This document shows positions 1-8,224 of a stretch of DNA of 45,496 nt, piece by piece; position 1 is the first letter of the stretch, and each line of letters opens with the position of its first letter. Under the pieces are notes generated by a model that saw nothing but the letters and a program-made list of their open reading frames with translations, searched no databases and had not been told where the DNA came from. The stretch is from Thermomonas sp. Its GTDB lineage: Bacteria; Pseudomonadota; Gammaproteobacteria; Xanthomonadales; Xanthomonadaceae. Made by a program: the position numbers and the translations under genes. The DNA is taken from the NCBI RefSeq assembly GCF_025993755.1, contig NZ_JAMQHN010000093.1, positions 1 through 45,496 of the forward strand, in the 5' to 3' direction.

Positions 1-71
1 CGCGACCAGCACGCATTCGGATCGACTGGAATACGGATTGTTCGGTCTTTCCCAGATTCGATCCGGGCTGG

Positions 72-1256
72 GTGGCCATGCCAGAGTACGATGACCCGTT
101 TTCCAGTCAGCAGAGTCGGAAGTACTTGACGCTGTCCCGATGGAGTCGTCGCGCGGGACTGCGACTATCGATGCTGCTGCTGGCGTTCGCGACGTCCGGC
201 GTCCTTGCGCTGCCGCTGCAGGAAACGCCGCGGGATGCCACGAGAAGCCTGCATGGGGGCACGGCAAACCAGGCCGTGCGAACCGCAGTCCAGCCGCAGG
301 CGGACCAGGATGAGGCATCTGCAAGACAGGAGGCGCCGGCGCAACCGCAGCAAGGGCTTACCCGCGGCGTGCGGTCCCGCGTCGCCAACCAGGGCACGGC
401 GGATGTCCTGCATCCGGAAGCGGAATCCGATCGGGGCGTGCTGTTCCGGATTACCGCGCCGAAGCAGGACGGCTCGGCGCCACGAATCGGCTATCTGTTC
501 GGCACGATCCATTTCGGAACGCCCGAAGAACAGGATGTCGATTACGCCACGCTGGGGCGGCTGCTGGATGGAGTTGCGGTCTTCGTCAACGAGGCCGATG
601 TCGATACGCAATGGGACACCCGGCTGGACGGCTATCGGTGGCTGCCCGCGCGGACCTCGCTGGATCGCCTGGTGGGGGCCGATGCCATGGCCAAGGCGCG
701 GGAACTGCTGCCGGACGTGCAGGTGCGCGATCTGCAGCGGATGCGTCCGTGGATGGTCCTGGCCTTGCTGGAAGCGCGCGGCGAGCAGGGCGGTGATGAC
801 AACGTCGATATCCGCTTGCAGCGAATCGCCGGCGGCATGGGCAAACGGCTGGTGCATCTGGAATCCCTGGAAGACCAGCTGCGGGCGCTCGACTGCGTGC
901 CGACAGGACAACAGGCGCAGGTCCTGGCAGAACGCCTGCAGAAACCGATGTTCCTGAAGCTCGACTCGGCCGAAGCCATGGCCGCCTACAGGGCGCGGGA
1001 TCTCGATGCGTGGCTGACCGACGTGGACCGCATGGACGGGCTCAGCGATGCCGCGAAGCAAATCGAACGGCGTTCCCGACTGTGCCTGCTGGAAGATCGC
1101 AATGCGCGTTGGATCGACGCGATCGAGGACCTGTACCGACGGCAGAGCGCCCTGGTGGCCGTGGGCGCCTTGCACCTGGCTGGACCGGATGGCCTGATCG
1201 CACGCCTGCGTCGCGATGGATTCAAGGTCGAGGTGATACCGCTGCAGGCGCCTTGA
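72..1256 (+). CDS. TraB/GumN family protein
   Basis: This protein of about 392-394 aa is recognisable as a TraB/GumN family member. It has the GYLFGTIHFG block (residues ~136-145), then a conserved acidic NEADVD stretch, and ends with the typical VGALHLAGPDGLIARLRRDGF segment. An N-terminal hydrophobic stretch (about residues 30-47, LSMLLLAFATSGVLALP) behind several arginines looks like a signal peptide or anchor, so the protein is probably periplasmic. A low-complexity Gln/Ala/Arg-rich region (about 50-110) separates it from the conserved domain. The start could be GTG at 72 or ATG at 78; neither has a strong ribosome-binding site. TraB/GumN proteins are thought to be metal-dependent proteases related to TIKI, but the substrate here is unknown. 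No gum exopolysaccharide genes are nearby, so a role in gum synthesis is not implied. Confidence 0.8.
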   Translation: MAMPEYDDPFSSQQSRKYLTLSRWSRRAGLRLSMLLLAFATSGVLALPLQETPRDATRSLHGGTANQAVRTAVQPQADQDEASARQEAPAQPQQGLTRGVRSRVANQGTADVLHPEAESDRGVLFRITAPKQDGSAPRIGYLFGTIHFGTPEEQDVDYATLGRLLDGVAVFVNEADVDTQWDTRLDGYRWLPARTSLDRLVGADAMAKARELLPDVQVRDLQRMRPWMVLALLEARGEQGGDDNVDIRLQRIAGGMGKRLVHLESLEDQLRALDCVPTGQQAQVLAERLQKPMFLKLDSAEAMAAYRARDLDAWLTDVDRMDGLSDAAKQIERRSRLCLLEDRNARWIDAIEDLYRRQSALVAVGALHLAGPDGLIARLRRDGFKVEVIPLQAP

Positions 1257-1262
1257 AACGAA

Positions 1263-1285
1263 AAAACCGGCGCTGGGCCGGTTTT
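1263..1285. terminator. bidirectional intrinsic terminator
   Basis: An 8-bp perfect stem (AAAACCGG at 1263-1270, CCGGTTTT at 1278-1285) with a 7-nt loop lies between the TraB/GumN stop codon and the 3' end of the minus-strand tRNA-Pro. Read on the minus strand, the arm is followed by a run of six T. It is therefore a good Rho-independent terminator for the tRNA and can also end the plus-strand gene. Confidence 0.75.
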
Positions 1286-1297
1286 CGCCGAAGCCAT

Positions 1298-1374
1298 TGG
1301 TCGGGGAGACAGGATTTGAACCTGCGACTTCTACGTCCCGAACGTAGCGCTCTACCAGGCTGAGCTACACCCCG
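1298..1374 (-). tRNA. tRNA-Pro (anticodon CGG)
   Basis: The reverse complement of 1298-1374 folds as a 77-nt tRNA. It has a CGGGGTG acceptor strand, a D-arm with AGCCTGGTAGAGC, an anticodon stem CTACG/CGTAG around the loop TTCGGGA (anticodon CGG at 1338-1340, reading codon CCG), and a T-arm GCAGGTTCAAATCCTGT. CCA is encoded at the 3' end. The 3' acceptor strand is CTCCCCG, so the acceptor stem has one T-T mismatch at pair 6:67. A strong promoter lies just upstream and a terminator just downstream, so it is a single-gene transcription unit. Confidence 0.95.
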
Positions 1375-1388
1375 ATGGCAGAGCGGCA

Positions 1389-1417
1389 ATTTTATGGGTA
1401 TGCCGGTGCAACGGCAA
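1389..1417 (-). promoter_or_regulatory. sigma-70 promoter of tRNA-Pro
   Basis: On the minus strand, TTGCCG (complement of 1412-1417) and TAAAAT (complement of 1389-1394) are separated by exactly 17 nt. They match the sigma-70 consensus at 4/6 and 5/6 positions. Transcription would start about 7 nt before the tRNA 5' end at 1374. This is the best-formed promoter in the window. Confidence 0.7.
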
Positions 1418-1502
1418 GGGGTCGGGAACGATCGGGCGGGATTTCGCCACGCCTCGACCCCGATGTCAGCACGATCCTGCTGCGCTGAAAATGCCCGGGC
1501 CC

Positions 1503-1508
1503 TAGAAT
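1503..1508 (+). promoter_or_regulatory. candidate -10 box of hisS
   Basis: TAGAAT followed by GC lies 27 nt upstream of the hisS start codon. No convincing -35 is seen at the right spacing. The same TAnAAT-G form recurs before other genes in this window. Confidence 0.4.
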
Positions 1509-1535
1509 GCGGGTTTCGCTGAGCGGAGTCTTGCG

Positions 1536-2906
1536 TTGATCAAGCCACGCACCCCCACCGGGGTCATGGAGCTGCTGCCGCGCGACCAGATCGCGTTCCA
1601 GCGCATGCTCGACACCATCCGCCAGACCTTCGAGCGCTTCGGCTTCCTGCCGGTGGAAACGCCGGTGATGGAGCTGTCCGAGGTGCTGCTGACCAAGTCC
1701 GGCGGCGAAACCGAGCGGCAGGTGTACTTCGTGCAGTCCACCGGCGCGCTGGAGAAGCAGAACGACGGCCTGCCCGAGCTGGCGCTGCGCTTCGACCTGA
1801 CCGTGCCGCTGGCGCGCTACGTCGCCGAGCACGAGCACGAGCTGGCGTTCCCGTTCCGCCGCTACCAGATGCAGCGCGTCTATCGCGGTGAGCGCGCCCA
1901 GCGCGGGCGCTTCCGCGAGTTCTACCAGTGCGACATCGACGTGATCGGCAAGGACAGCCTGTCGCCGCGCTTCGATGCGGAAATCCCGGCGGTGATCGCG
2001 GCGGTGTTCGAGCGGCTGGCGATCGGCGAATTCACCATCCAGTTCAACCACCGCAAGCTGCTGCGCGGTTATTTCGAAGGCCTGGGCATCATCGGTGCGG
2101 CGCAGCTGCTGGTGCTGCGCGAGCTGGACAAGCTCGACAAGCGCGGCCCCGACGCGGTGCGCGACACGCTGGCGGGCGAGGGCTTCGGGCTTGGCGCGGA
2201 GGTCATCGACAAGCTGATGGCGTTCTCGCAGGTGCGCTCGCATGGCCACGCGGATGCGCTGGCCAAGCTTGATGCGCTGGGCGCGGGCACGCCGCTGTTC
2301 GACGAAGGCCGCGACGAGCTACGCGCCATTCTCGAGCAGCTCAAGGCGCTGGGCGTGGCGGAGCGCCGCTACGCGCTGAACCTGTCGATCGCGCGCGGGC
2401 TCGATTACTACACCGGCATCGTGTACGAGACCACGCTGGATGCCTATCCGCAGATCGGCTCGATCTGTTCGGGCGGCCGCTATGAAAACCTGGCCGGCCA
2501 CTACACCAAGTCGAAGCTGCCGGGCGTGGGCATTTCCATCGGCCTGACCCGGCTGTTCTACCAGCTGCAGGAGGCCGGGCTGGTCAGCACCGCCGACAGT
2601 TCGGTGGACGTGCTGGTGGCGCTGCTGGACGAGGCGGGATTGGCGCATGCGCTGGCGCTGTCGCAGCGGCTGCGGGCGGCGGGCCTGAACGTGGAAACCC
2701 AGCTGGAGCCGCGCAAGCTGGCCAAGCAGTTCCAGTACGCCGACAAGGCCGGGATCCGCTTCGTGGTGATGCGCGGCGAGGACGAGGCCGCGCGTGGGGT
2801 GGTGACGGTGAAGGACCTGCGCCGCGGCGAGCAATTCGAAGTGGCCGAAGCCGAGCTGGCATCGGTCCTGCGGGTTGAACGAGAGCAGCCCGTCCGACTT
2901 GGCTGA
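1536..2906 (+). CDS. hisS: Histidine--tRNA ligase
   Basis: This 456-aa class II aminoacyl-tRNA synthetase charges tRNA-His. It shows the [12 protein letters not shown] block, motif 2 ([10 protein letters not shown], then [12 protein letters not shown]), the HisRS-specific signature [13 protein letters not shown], motif 3 ([11 protein letters not shown]), and a C-terminal anticodon-binding domain (from about residue 355). Length is normal for the family (about 420-470). The start is TTG at 1536 and gives the expected N-terminus [14 protein letters not shown]. It is preceded by GGAG at 1525-1528 with 7-nt spacing. hutH starts 33 nt downstream and may be co-transcribed, which would put a histidine-using and a histidine-degrading enzyme in one transcript. 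Confidence 0.95.
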   Translation: MIKPRTPTGVMELLPRDQIAFQRMLDTIRQTFERFGFLPVETPVMELSEVLLTKSGGETERQVYFVQSTGALEKQNDGLPELALRFDLTVPLARYVAEHEHELAFPFRRYQMQRVYRGERAQRGRFREFYQCDIDVIGKDSLSPRFDAEIPAVIAAVFERLAIGEFTIQFNHRKLLRGYFEGLGIIGAAQLLVLRELDKLDKRGPDAVRDTLAGEGFGLGAEVIDKLMAFSQVRSHGHADALAKLDALGAGTPLFDEGRDELRAILEQLKALGVAERRYALNLSIARGLDYYTGIVYETTLDAYPQIGSICSGGRYENLAGHYTKSKLPGVGISIGLTRLFYQLQEAGLVSTADSSVDVLVALLDEAGLAHALALSQRLRAAGLNVETQLEPRKLAKQFQYADKAGIRFVVMRGEDEAARGVVTVKDLRRGEQFEVAEAELASVLRVEREQPVRLG

Positions 2907-2939
2907 GGCAAACCATTTTCCTTGAGGTTGATTCCCACG

Positions 2940-4832
2940 ATGAGGCGCATTCTGCTCGACGGTACTTCGCTCACCCGCACCCAGCTGGTTGCCGTGGCCT
3001 ACGGCGCGATGGTCGAACTGGCCCCGGCCACGCTGGAACGGGTCGGCAGGGCCGCGGATTTCCTCGCCGAGCAGGTGTCCAGGCAGGAGCCCATCTACGG
3101 CGTGTCCACCGGCTTCGGCAGCAATGCCGACAAGCTGCTGGGCGCGCATCGTCTGCGCGACGATCTGCCGGGCGCGCAGGCGTCGGAGAGGGCGCCGGGA
3201 ATCGAGTTGCAGCACAACCTGATCGTCACCCACGCGGTGTGCGTGGGCGAGCCGTTCGCGCCCGAGGTGGTGCGGGCGATGCTGTGCATCCGCATCAACA
3301 CCCTGCTGCGCGGGCATTCGGGCATCCGCGTGCAGACCCTGCAGGCGCTGGCCGACCTGCTCAATGCCGGCATCGTGCCGGTGGTTCCGCAGCTGGGTTC
3401 GGTGGGCGCTTCGGGCGATCTTGCGCCGCTCTCGCACCTGGCCATCGTGCTGATCGGCGGGGGCGAGGCCTTCGTGGACGGCGTGCGGATGCCGGGCGGC
3501 GAGGCGCTGGCCCGGCGCGGGCTCAAGCCGGTCGATCTGTCCTACAAGGAAGGACTGGCGCTGAACAACGGCACCGCGCAGATGCTGGCGACCGGCGTGC
3601 TGGCGATCCAGCAGCTCGAAGATTTGCTGGATACCGCCGACCTGGCCGCGGCGATGACCATCGACGCCTTCGCCGGTCGCCTCGGCGCGTTCGCGCCGGA
3701 GGTGCACGCGCTGCGCCCGCATCCCGGTCAGGTCAAGACCGCCGCCCATCTGCTGCAACTGCTGGACGGTTCCACGCTGGCCAACATTCCCTACCATCTG
3801 GTGCCGAAATTCCGCCCCTGGCAGCCGGATAGCTGGGACACGCCGGATTCGCAGGCGCTGGGCTTCGACATCGTCTGGGATTGGGTGGCGTTCTCGCAGC
3901 GCCATGGTCGCGAGAAGTTCTACCAGCGCTTCCTGCCGTTCCGCGGCGGCAAGAAGCACCAGCCGCAGGACAGCTATTCGCTGCGCTGCATCCCGCAGGT
4001 CCACGGCGCGGTGCGCGATGCGCTGGAACAGGCCAAGAGCGTGTTCGACGTCGAACTCAATGCCGTGACGGACAACCCGCTGGTGTTCCCGGACAAGACC
4101 GATGCCGCCCACGTCGAGGAGCAGGTGATCTCGGCCGGCCACTTCCACGGCATGCCGCTGGCGCTGGCAATGAGTTATCTGAAGGCGGCCATACCCGTGC
4201 TGGCTTCGATCAGCGAGCGCCGCCTGAACAAGCTGGTCGACCCTGCGACCAACGATGGACTGCCGGCGTTCCTGATCGGCAACGAGGACGGCACCGAGTC
4301 CGGGTTCATGATCGTGCAATACACCGCGGCGGCGATCGTCAACGACCTGGCTACGCGTGCGATGCCGGCGTCGGTGTATTCGATCCCGACCTCGGCCAAC
4401 GCCGAGGACCACGTCTCGATGGGCGCCAATGAGGCGCGCCACGTGCTGGCGATGGTCGGCGACCTGGGCAAGGTGCTGGGGCTGGAATTGCTGGTGGCCG
4501 CGCAGGCGCTGGACCTGCGTCGCGACATGATCAATGCCGCGCGTGAACTGGCGCGGCAAAGCGATGCCGAAGGCTTTGCCGCCAAGGTGCTGGGCGGCCC
4601 GCCTGGCGAAGCGGCCGGACGTGCGGACTTCCTCGCCGAAGTCGATGCGCTTCGCGTGCAGCTGGCCAACGCCGACGAATTCCAGCCGGGCAGGGCGGTC
4701 GCCGCCGCGCATGCGGCGCTGCGTAGCCGCATCCCGCATCTGGATCGCGATCGGGCCTTGAATGCGGAAGTGGCCGCCGCCGTGGCGATGGTGGCCGACG
4801 GCAGCGTGCTCGCCGCGGCGCGCGCGGCCTGA
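2940..4832 (+). CDS. hutH: Histidine ammonia-lyase (enlarged form)
   Basis: This enzyme would remove ammonia from L-histidine to give urocanate. Numbering from ATG 2940, it shows YGVSTGFG (Tyr53), the Ala157-Ser158-Gly159 tripeptide that forms the MIO cofactor, QDSYSLR, SERR, GFMIVQYTAAA and the active-site block NAEDHVSM. The substrate-selectivity pair is Thr97-His98, close to the Ser-His of HAL and unlike the His-Leu of tyrosine lyases or Phe-Leu of phenylalanine lyases. At 630 aa it is about 120 residues longer than classical HutH (about 510). There is a short insertion near residues 68-85 and a long one near 285-340 (Trp/Arg/Lys-rich, LVPKFRPWQ to RGGKKHQ). A TTG at 2922 is in frame, but GAGG at 2924-2927 fits ATG 2940 better. 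No hutU, hutI or hutG is adjacent, so a role outside histidine catabolism is possible. Confidence 0.85.
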   Translation: MRRILLDGTSLTRTQLVAVAYGAMVELAPATLERVGRAADFLAEQVSRQEPIYGVSTGFGSNADKLLGAHRLRDDLPGAQASERAPGIELQHNLIVTHAVCVGEPFAPEVVRAMLCIRINTLLRGHSGIRVQTLQALADLLNAGIVPVVPQLGSVGASGDLAPLSHLAIVLIGGGEAFVDGVRMPGGEALARRGLKPVDLSYKEGLALNNGTAQMLATGVLAIQQLEDLLDTADLAAAMTIDAFAGRLGAFAPEVHALRPHPGQVKTAAHLLQLLDGSTLANIPYHLVPKFRPWQPDSWDTPDSQALGFDIVWDWVAFSQRHGREKFYQRFLPFRGGKKHQPQDSYSLRCIPQVHGAVRDALEQAKSVFDVELNAVTDNPLVFPDKTDAAHVEEQVISAGHFHGMPLALAMSYLKAAIPVLASISERRLNKLVDPATNDGLPAFLIGNEDGTESGFMIVQYTAAAIVNDLATRAMPASVYSIPTSANAEDHVSMGANEARHVLAMVGDLGKVLGLELLVAAQALDLRRDMINAARELARQSDAEGFAAKVLGGPPGEAAGRADFLAEVDALRVQLANADEFQPGRAVAAAHAALRSRIPHLDRDRALNAEVAAAVAMVADGSVLAAARAA

Positions 4833-4844
4833 ATCCGGGGTGAC

Positions 4845-5759
4845 TCAGGCTTCGCGGGCGCCGCGCGCCCGGGGCAGTTTTCCGAAACGCCCGCTGTTGA
4901 AGTCCTCGATGGCTTGCGTGATTTCCTGCCGGGTGTTCATCACGAACGGCCCGTAGCCGACCACTGGCTCGTCGATCGGTTCGCCGGACAGCAGCAGGAT
5001 CTTGGCATCGCCGCTGGCGACGAGGGTAAGCGCTTCGCCTTCGGCGGAAAGCGTCGCCATTTCGGCGGCGTCGAGCGCAGTGGCGTCGTTGATCGTCACC
5101 CGACCGGCCAGCACCACCAGCAGCGTGTTCCAGCCGTCCGGCTGCGGCAGATCCAGCGCGTGGCCGTCCTTGAGCCGCACGTCCAGCACGTTCATCGGCG
5201 TGAAGGTGTTGGCCGGTCCCGCGCTGTCGCCGAAGCGTCCCGCGATGACCCGTACCTTGCCGGCGTCGTCCGGCAAGCCGACCGCGGGAATCCGGTCGTC
5301 GGTGATGCCCTGGTAGTGCGGCGCCGACAGCTTGTCCCTGGCGGGCAGGTTGACCCACAGCTGCACCACCTCGAACGGACCGCCGCGCGCGGCGTAGTCG
5401 GCCGAGTGGAACTCCTCGTGGATGATTCCGCCGGCCGCGGTCATCCACTGCACGTCGCCCTTGCGGATCACGCCGCCGGCGCCGGTGGAGTCGCGATGTT
5501 CGACTTCGCCGTCATAGACGATCGTGACGGTCTCGAACCCACGGTGCGGATGGCTGCCGACCCCGCGCCGTTCGCGGGTGGCCGAAAATTCCATGGGCGC
5601 GGCGTAGTCGAGCAGCAGGAACGGGCTGCGGTCGGGCACGCCCGGGCTGTTGTAGTCGAACATCCCGTGCACGGGGAATCCGTTGCCCACCCAGTGCCGA
5701 CCCGGCGCCTTGCGGGTGGAAAGCACGGTCTTGCGGGCGATGGCGAGGGTGGTGTTCAT
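4845..5759 (-). CDS. Pirin family protein
   Basis: This 304-aa bicupin has the pirin N-terminal signature: FLLLDYAAP, then GVGSHPHRGFETVTIV with the metal-binding histidines, GDVQWMTAAGGIIHEE, and QLWVNLPARDK. The C-terminal pirin domain follows (about residues 165-290, including VVLAGRVTIN). Pirins bind Fe(II) or similar metals; some are quercetin dioxygenases, others bind partner proteins. The start at 5759 is chosen because AAGGGAG lies just upstream and the homology begins there; the open frame extends upstream to 5909 without family similarity. The gene converges on hutH with a 12-nt gap. Upstream (5760-5933) no other gene or clear signal is seen. Confidence 0.88.
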   Translation of the reverse strand: MNTTLAIARKTVLSTRKAPGRHWVGNGFPVHGMFDYNSPGVPDRSPFLLLDYAAPMEFSATRERRGVGSHPHRGFETVTIVYDGEVEHRDSTGAGGVIRKGDVQWMTAAGGIIHEEFHSADYAARGGPFEVVQLWVNLPARDKLSAPHYQGITDDRIPAVGLPDDAGKVRVIAGRFGDSAGPANTFTPMNVLDVRLKDGHALDLPQPDGWNTLLVVLAGRVTINDATALDAAEMATLSAEGEALTLVASGDAKILLLSGEPIDEPVVGYGPFVMNTRQEITQAIEDFNSGRFGKLPRARGAREA

Positions 5760-5933
5760 GGCGGTGCTCCCTTGGGCGCGAACGCGGGTTGCGCGGCGAT
5801 GGTCACGATATTGCACCTGGTTTTCTGAAACAAATACCCGGTTTATCGCCTGAGTGTTTCGAATCTGGAACGATGGACCGTGTGCAGACTTGCCTCCGGA
5901 GCGCCGCAAGCATTCGGCTTCAGCAAACGAGGT

Positions 5934-6584
5934 TCAGCCGCGCACGCCGCCCGGCTTGCAGTCCGGATACAGGCTGGCGGCGGCGCTGGGGCGGGCGGCG
6001 ACGCGCTCGAACCACGGTCCGAGGTGGGGCAGGCGGCGGTCGAAGGGCTGGCCCACCGAATCGGCGAAGTCCAGCCAGACGTAGAGCCAGATGTCTGCGA
6101 AGGTGAAGCGGGCGCCGGCCAGATAGTCGTGCCCGTCGAGCATCGCATCGAGCCAGGCGATGCGGTCTTGCGCAACGCGCTTGAGCCCGGCCGCCGCTTC
6201 GGGCGCGACCGGGATGCGGTGTTCGAAACGCGCCAGGCCTTCCGCGTAGTGGTAGGCGTTGTGGATGTTTTCGGTGATGTTGAGCTCGGCGCGGCGCTGC
6301 CACATCCGCGCCTGGGCGCGCTCCTGCGGCGTAGTGCCGATCAGCGGCGGCGTGGGATGCAGTTCTTCGAGGTATTCCATGATCGCCACCGCTTCGGACA
6401 GGCAGGTGCCGTCGTCCAGAAGCAGCGCCGGGGTCTGTCCGGCGGGGTTGGCGTCGAGGAACGGGCGGCGGCGGTTCTCGCCGTCGAACACGTCGATCTG
6501 GCGGCTCGGCAGCTCCAGCCCCTTTTCGTGCAGGAACATCCGCAGCGTGCGCGGGGCGGGGCTCAGGGCGTCGAGCAGCAGCAT
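5934..6584 (-). CDS. Glutathione S-transferase family protein
   Basis: This 216-aa protein has a thioredoxin-fold GST N-terminal domain (LSPAPRTLRMFLHEKGLEL; cis-Pro region NPAGQTPALLLDDG; glutathione-gamma-Glu contact LSEAVAIMEYLEE) and an all-helical C-terminal domain (about 90-205) with the FTFADIW motif of the N-capping box. The catalytic residue is most likely a Ser/Thr near residues 8-13 (SPAPRT), as in beta- and zeta-like bacterial GSTs; the exact class is not determined. It starts 8 nt after the stop codon of the cysteine-synthase-like gene, so the two are almost certainly translated from one mRNA. The pairing suggests a shared thiol or detoxification role, but this is inference. Confidence 0.85.
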   Translation of the reverse strand: MLLLDALSPAPRTLRMFLHEKGLELPSRQIDVFDGENRRRPFLDANPAGQTPALLLDDGTCLSEAVAIMEYLEELHPTPPLIGTTPQERAQARMWQRRAELNITENIHNAYHYAEGLARFEHRIPVAPEAAAGLKRVAQDRIAWLDAMLDGHDYLAGARFTFADIWLYVWLDFADSVGQPFDRRLPHLGPWFERVAARPSAAASLYPDCKPGGVRG

Positions 6585-6592
6585 GGCGCGAC

Positions 6593-7537
6593 TCAGTGGA
6601 ACGGCAGCGGCTGCTTGGACGACTGCGGCATGTAGAAGTCGTGCAGGTATTTCTCGCCTTCGTCGTCGAAGATCGTCACCACGGTTTTGATGTCCGGGTG
6701 CTGCGCGCGGATCCGCTGCGCCGCCAGCAGGTGGGCTCCGGAGCTGGGGCCGCACAGCAGGCCGCGGGTGCGCGCCAGCTTGCGCATTTCGGCCACCGCG
6801 TCCTCGCTGGACACGCTGATGGTGTTGTCGCCGACCAGTTCGCGGTGGCGGGCGAAGATGCCGGGAATGAAGCCGTCGGAGATGCCCTCGATCTGATGCA
6901 GCGCGACTTCGCCGCACAGGATGGTGCGCGATTCCGAAGGCTCCATCGCGAACAGCCGCACGTTCGGGTTAACGGCGCGCAGCGCCTGGCCGACCCCGAT
7001 CAGGGTGCCGCCGGTGCCCACGCCGTGCACGAAAGCGTCGGGGATGCGGCCGCCGAGCTGGGACAGGATTTCCTGACCGAGCCAGCTGCGGTTTTCCTCG
7101 ACGTTCCATTCGTTCTCGAACTGGCCGGGGAAGAAGAAGCCGGGCTGCTGGCCGAGCTGGCGCGCGCGCTCCAGCGCGTCGTTGACGTGGAAGGTGCCGC
7201 AGAACAGCACCTCGGCGCCGAACGCGCGCGAGATCGCCACGCGCTCGGTGGACAGCCCCTCGGGCATGACCACGAGCATGCGGTAGCCCTTGACCGCGGC
7301 GACCATCGAGAAGGCGTTGCCGGTGTTGCCGCTGGTGGCCTCGACGATGGTGTCGCCGGGCTTGAGCAGGCCCTCGCGTTCGGCGCGTTCGACGATGTAC
7401 TTGGCGATCCGGGCCTTGATCGAGCCGGACGGATTGAGGAACTCGCACTTGGCGAAGACGGCGTCGATGTCCAGCAGCGGGGTGTCGCCGATGGCGTCGA
7501 GGATGTTGGTCGAAACCGTGGGATAGCGGGTGGGCAT
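6593..7537 (-). CDS. PLP-dependent cysteine synthase family protein
   Basis: This 314-aa fold-type II PLP enzyme resembles O-acetylserine sulfhydrylase (CysK/CysM). It has GDTPLL near residue 17, the PLP lysine in NPSGSIKAR (Lys41), the substrate loop TSGNTGN (69-74), the phosphate-binding GTGGT, and GPSSGA near the C-terminus. The lysine motif is SIKAR rather than the usual SVKDR. The protein is also compact before the lysine (Lys41), so it may be a divergent subfamily and not the main CysK. The start at 7537 (MPTRYPT) fits the family; the open frame extends 20 codons upstream without similarity. It is followed after 8 nt by the GST gene. Confidence 0.8.
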   Translation of the reverse strand: MPTRYPTVSTNILDAIGDTPLLDIDAVFAKCEFLNPSGSIKARIAKYIVERAEREGLLKPGDTIVEATSGNTGNAFSMVAAVKGYRMLVVMPEGLSTERVAISRAFGAEVLFCGTFHVNDALERARQLGQQPGFFFPGQFENEWNVEENRSWLGQEILSQLGGRIPDAFVHGVGTGGTLIGVGQALRAVNPNVRLFAMEPSESRTILCGEVALHQIEGISDGFIPGIFARHRELVGDNTISVSSEDAVAEMRKLARTRGLLCGPSSGAHLLAAQRIRAQHPDIKTVVTIFDDEGEKYLHDFYMPQSSKQPLPFH

Positions 7538-7628
7538 GGTCGTCACACGAGTGGGCGCAGGGAGCACAGTGTTGCCGTGCGCCCCCCATGCTCGCACTGA
7601 CCGACGTCAACGCCGCGCGAAAACGCGA

Positions 7629-7650
7629 AACGCCCCTTGCGGGGCGTTTG
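7629..7650 (-). terminator. intrinsic terminator of infA
   Basis: A perfect 9-bp stem (AAACGCCCC at 7629-7637, GGGGCGTTT at 7642-7650) with a 4-nt loop lies 22 nt downstream of the infA stop on the minus strand. The T-rich 3' side makes it a plausible Rho-independent terminator. Confidence 0.7.
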
Positions 7651-7672
7651 TCTTGGATCGATCCCGGGAGCC

Positions 7673-7891
7673 TCAGCGGTGCCGGTAGGTGATGCGGCCC
7701 TTGGTCAGGTCGTAGGGCGTCATCTCCACCTTGACCTTGTCGCCGGTCAGGATGCGGATGTAGTTCTTGCGCATGCGCCCGGAGATGTGGGCGATGATTT
7801 CATGGCCGTTTTCGAGCGTCACCCGGAACATGGTGTTCGGGAGGGTTTCGGAAATGGTGCCTTCGAATTCGATGACGTCGTCTTTCGCCAT
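7673..7891 (-). CDS. infA: Translation initiation factor IF-1
   Basis: This 72-aa S1/OB-fold protein has the standard IF-1 length and sequence: [11 protein letters not shown], then [39 protein letters not shown] and a basic [10 protein letters not shown] end. IF-1 binds the ribosomal A site during initiation. The start is at 7891; the in-frame upstream extension of 13 codons has no similarity. It lies downstream of aat on the same strand, an arrangement common in gammaproteobacteria, but 333 nt separate the two genes. A separate infA promoter is therefore likely. Confidence 0.97.
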   Translation of the reverse strand: MAKDDVIEFEGTISETLPNTMFRVTLENGHEIIAHISGRMRKNYIRILTGDKVKVEMTPYDLTKGRITYRHR

Positions 7892-7935
7892 GGGCGGAAT
7901 GCATACCGGGCGCCGCGAATGCGGTCCCAAAGTCC

Positions 7936-7967
7936 ACTATTTTCGCACGTTGCCGGGTTGTTCGCAA
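7936..7967 (-). promoter_or_regulatory. candidate infA promoter
   Basis: On the minus strand, TTGCGA (complement of 7962-7967) is followed by AATAGT (complement of 7936-7941). The spacing is about 20 nt, longer than ideal; a -10 at AAAATA would give 18 nt. The position, about 45 nt upstream of the infA start, is plausible. Confidence 0.3.
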
Positions 7968-8084
7968 AACGCGCACCTGCGGTACCGGGTGCGGGCATCC
8001 CCGAACCCGGCGGCGGCCTTCGGCCTTGACCGGTCTGTGTGCGTGGTTCGCGACGGGTTCCGGCAGGGGGCAGGACAAGCATTT

Positions 8085-8156
8085 TTGACGCGGATTGGCG
8101 CGGATAAAATCTGATTGAAGGTTTGATCCGCGTTCATCCGCGATTATCCGCGTCAA
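8085..8156. repeat. palindromic element with 10-nt phased CGCGGAT/ATCCGCG units
   Basis: An 11-bp perfect inverted repeat (TTGACGCGGAT at 8085-8095, ATCCGCGTCAA at 8146-8156) encloses further copies. CGCGGAT occurs at 8089-8095 and 8099-8105. Its complement ATCCGCG occurs at 8126-8132, 8136-8142 and 8146-8152. Neighbouring copies on each side are exactly 10 nt apart, i.e. about one helical turn. It resembles dispersed intergenic palindromic repeats, but no other copy is in this window. No transposase is nearby. Confidence 0.6.
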
Positions 8157-8224
8157 CAAACAGCACTGTCCGTGCCCAGAGATCGTCGACTCCCGATGCA
8201 GTGACGCATTGCGATGGACGTTGG

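Larger units (their letters stand above)
7892..8224. other. 333-nt intergenic region between infA and aat
   Basis: No coding sequence is convincing here. Small open frames on both strands lack ribosome-binding sites and family similarity. The infA-proximal part holds a candidate infA promoter. The middle (about 7970-8080) holds nothing I recognise. The distal part carries the phased palindromic repeat annotated separately. Confidence 0.6.

Noticed and set aside
5760-5909. A 50-residue N-terminal extension of pirin
   Set aside because: It has no similarity to pirins, while a good ribosome-binding site precedes the start at 5759.
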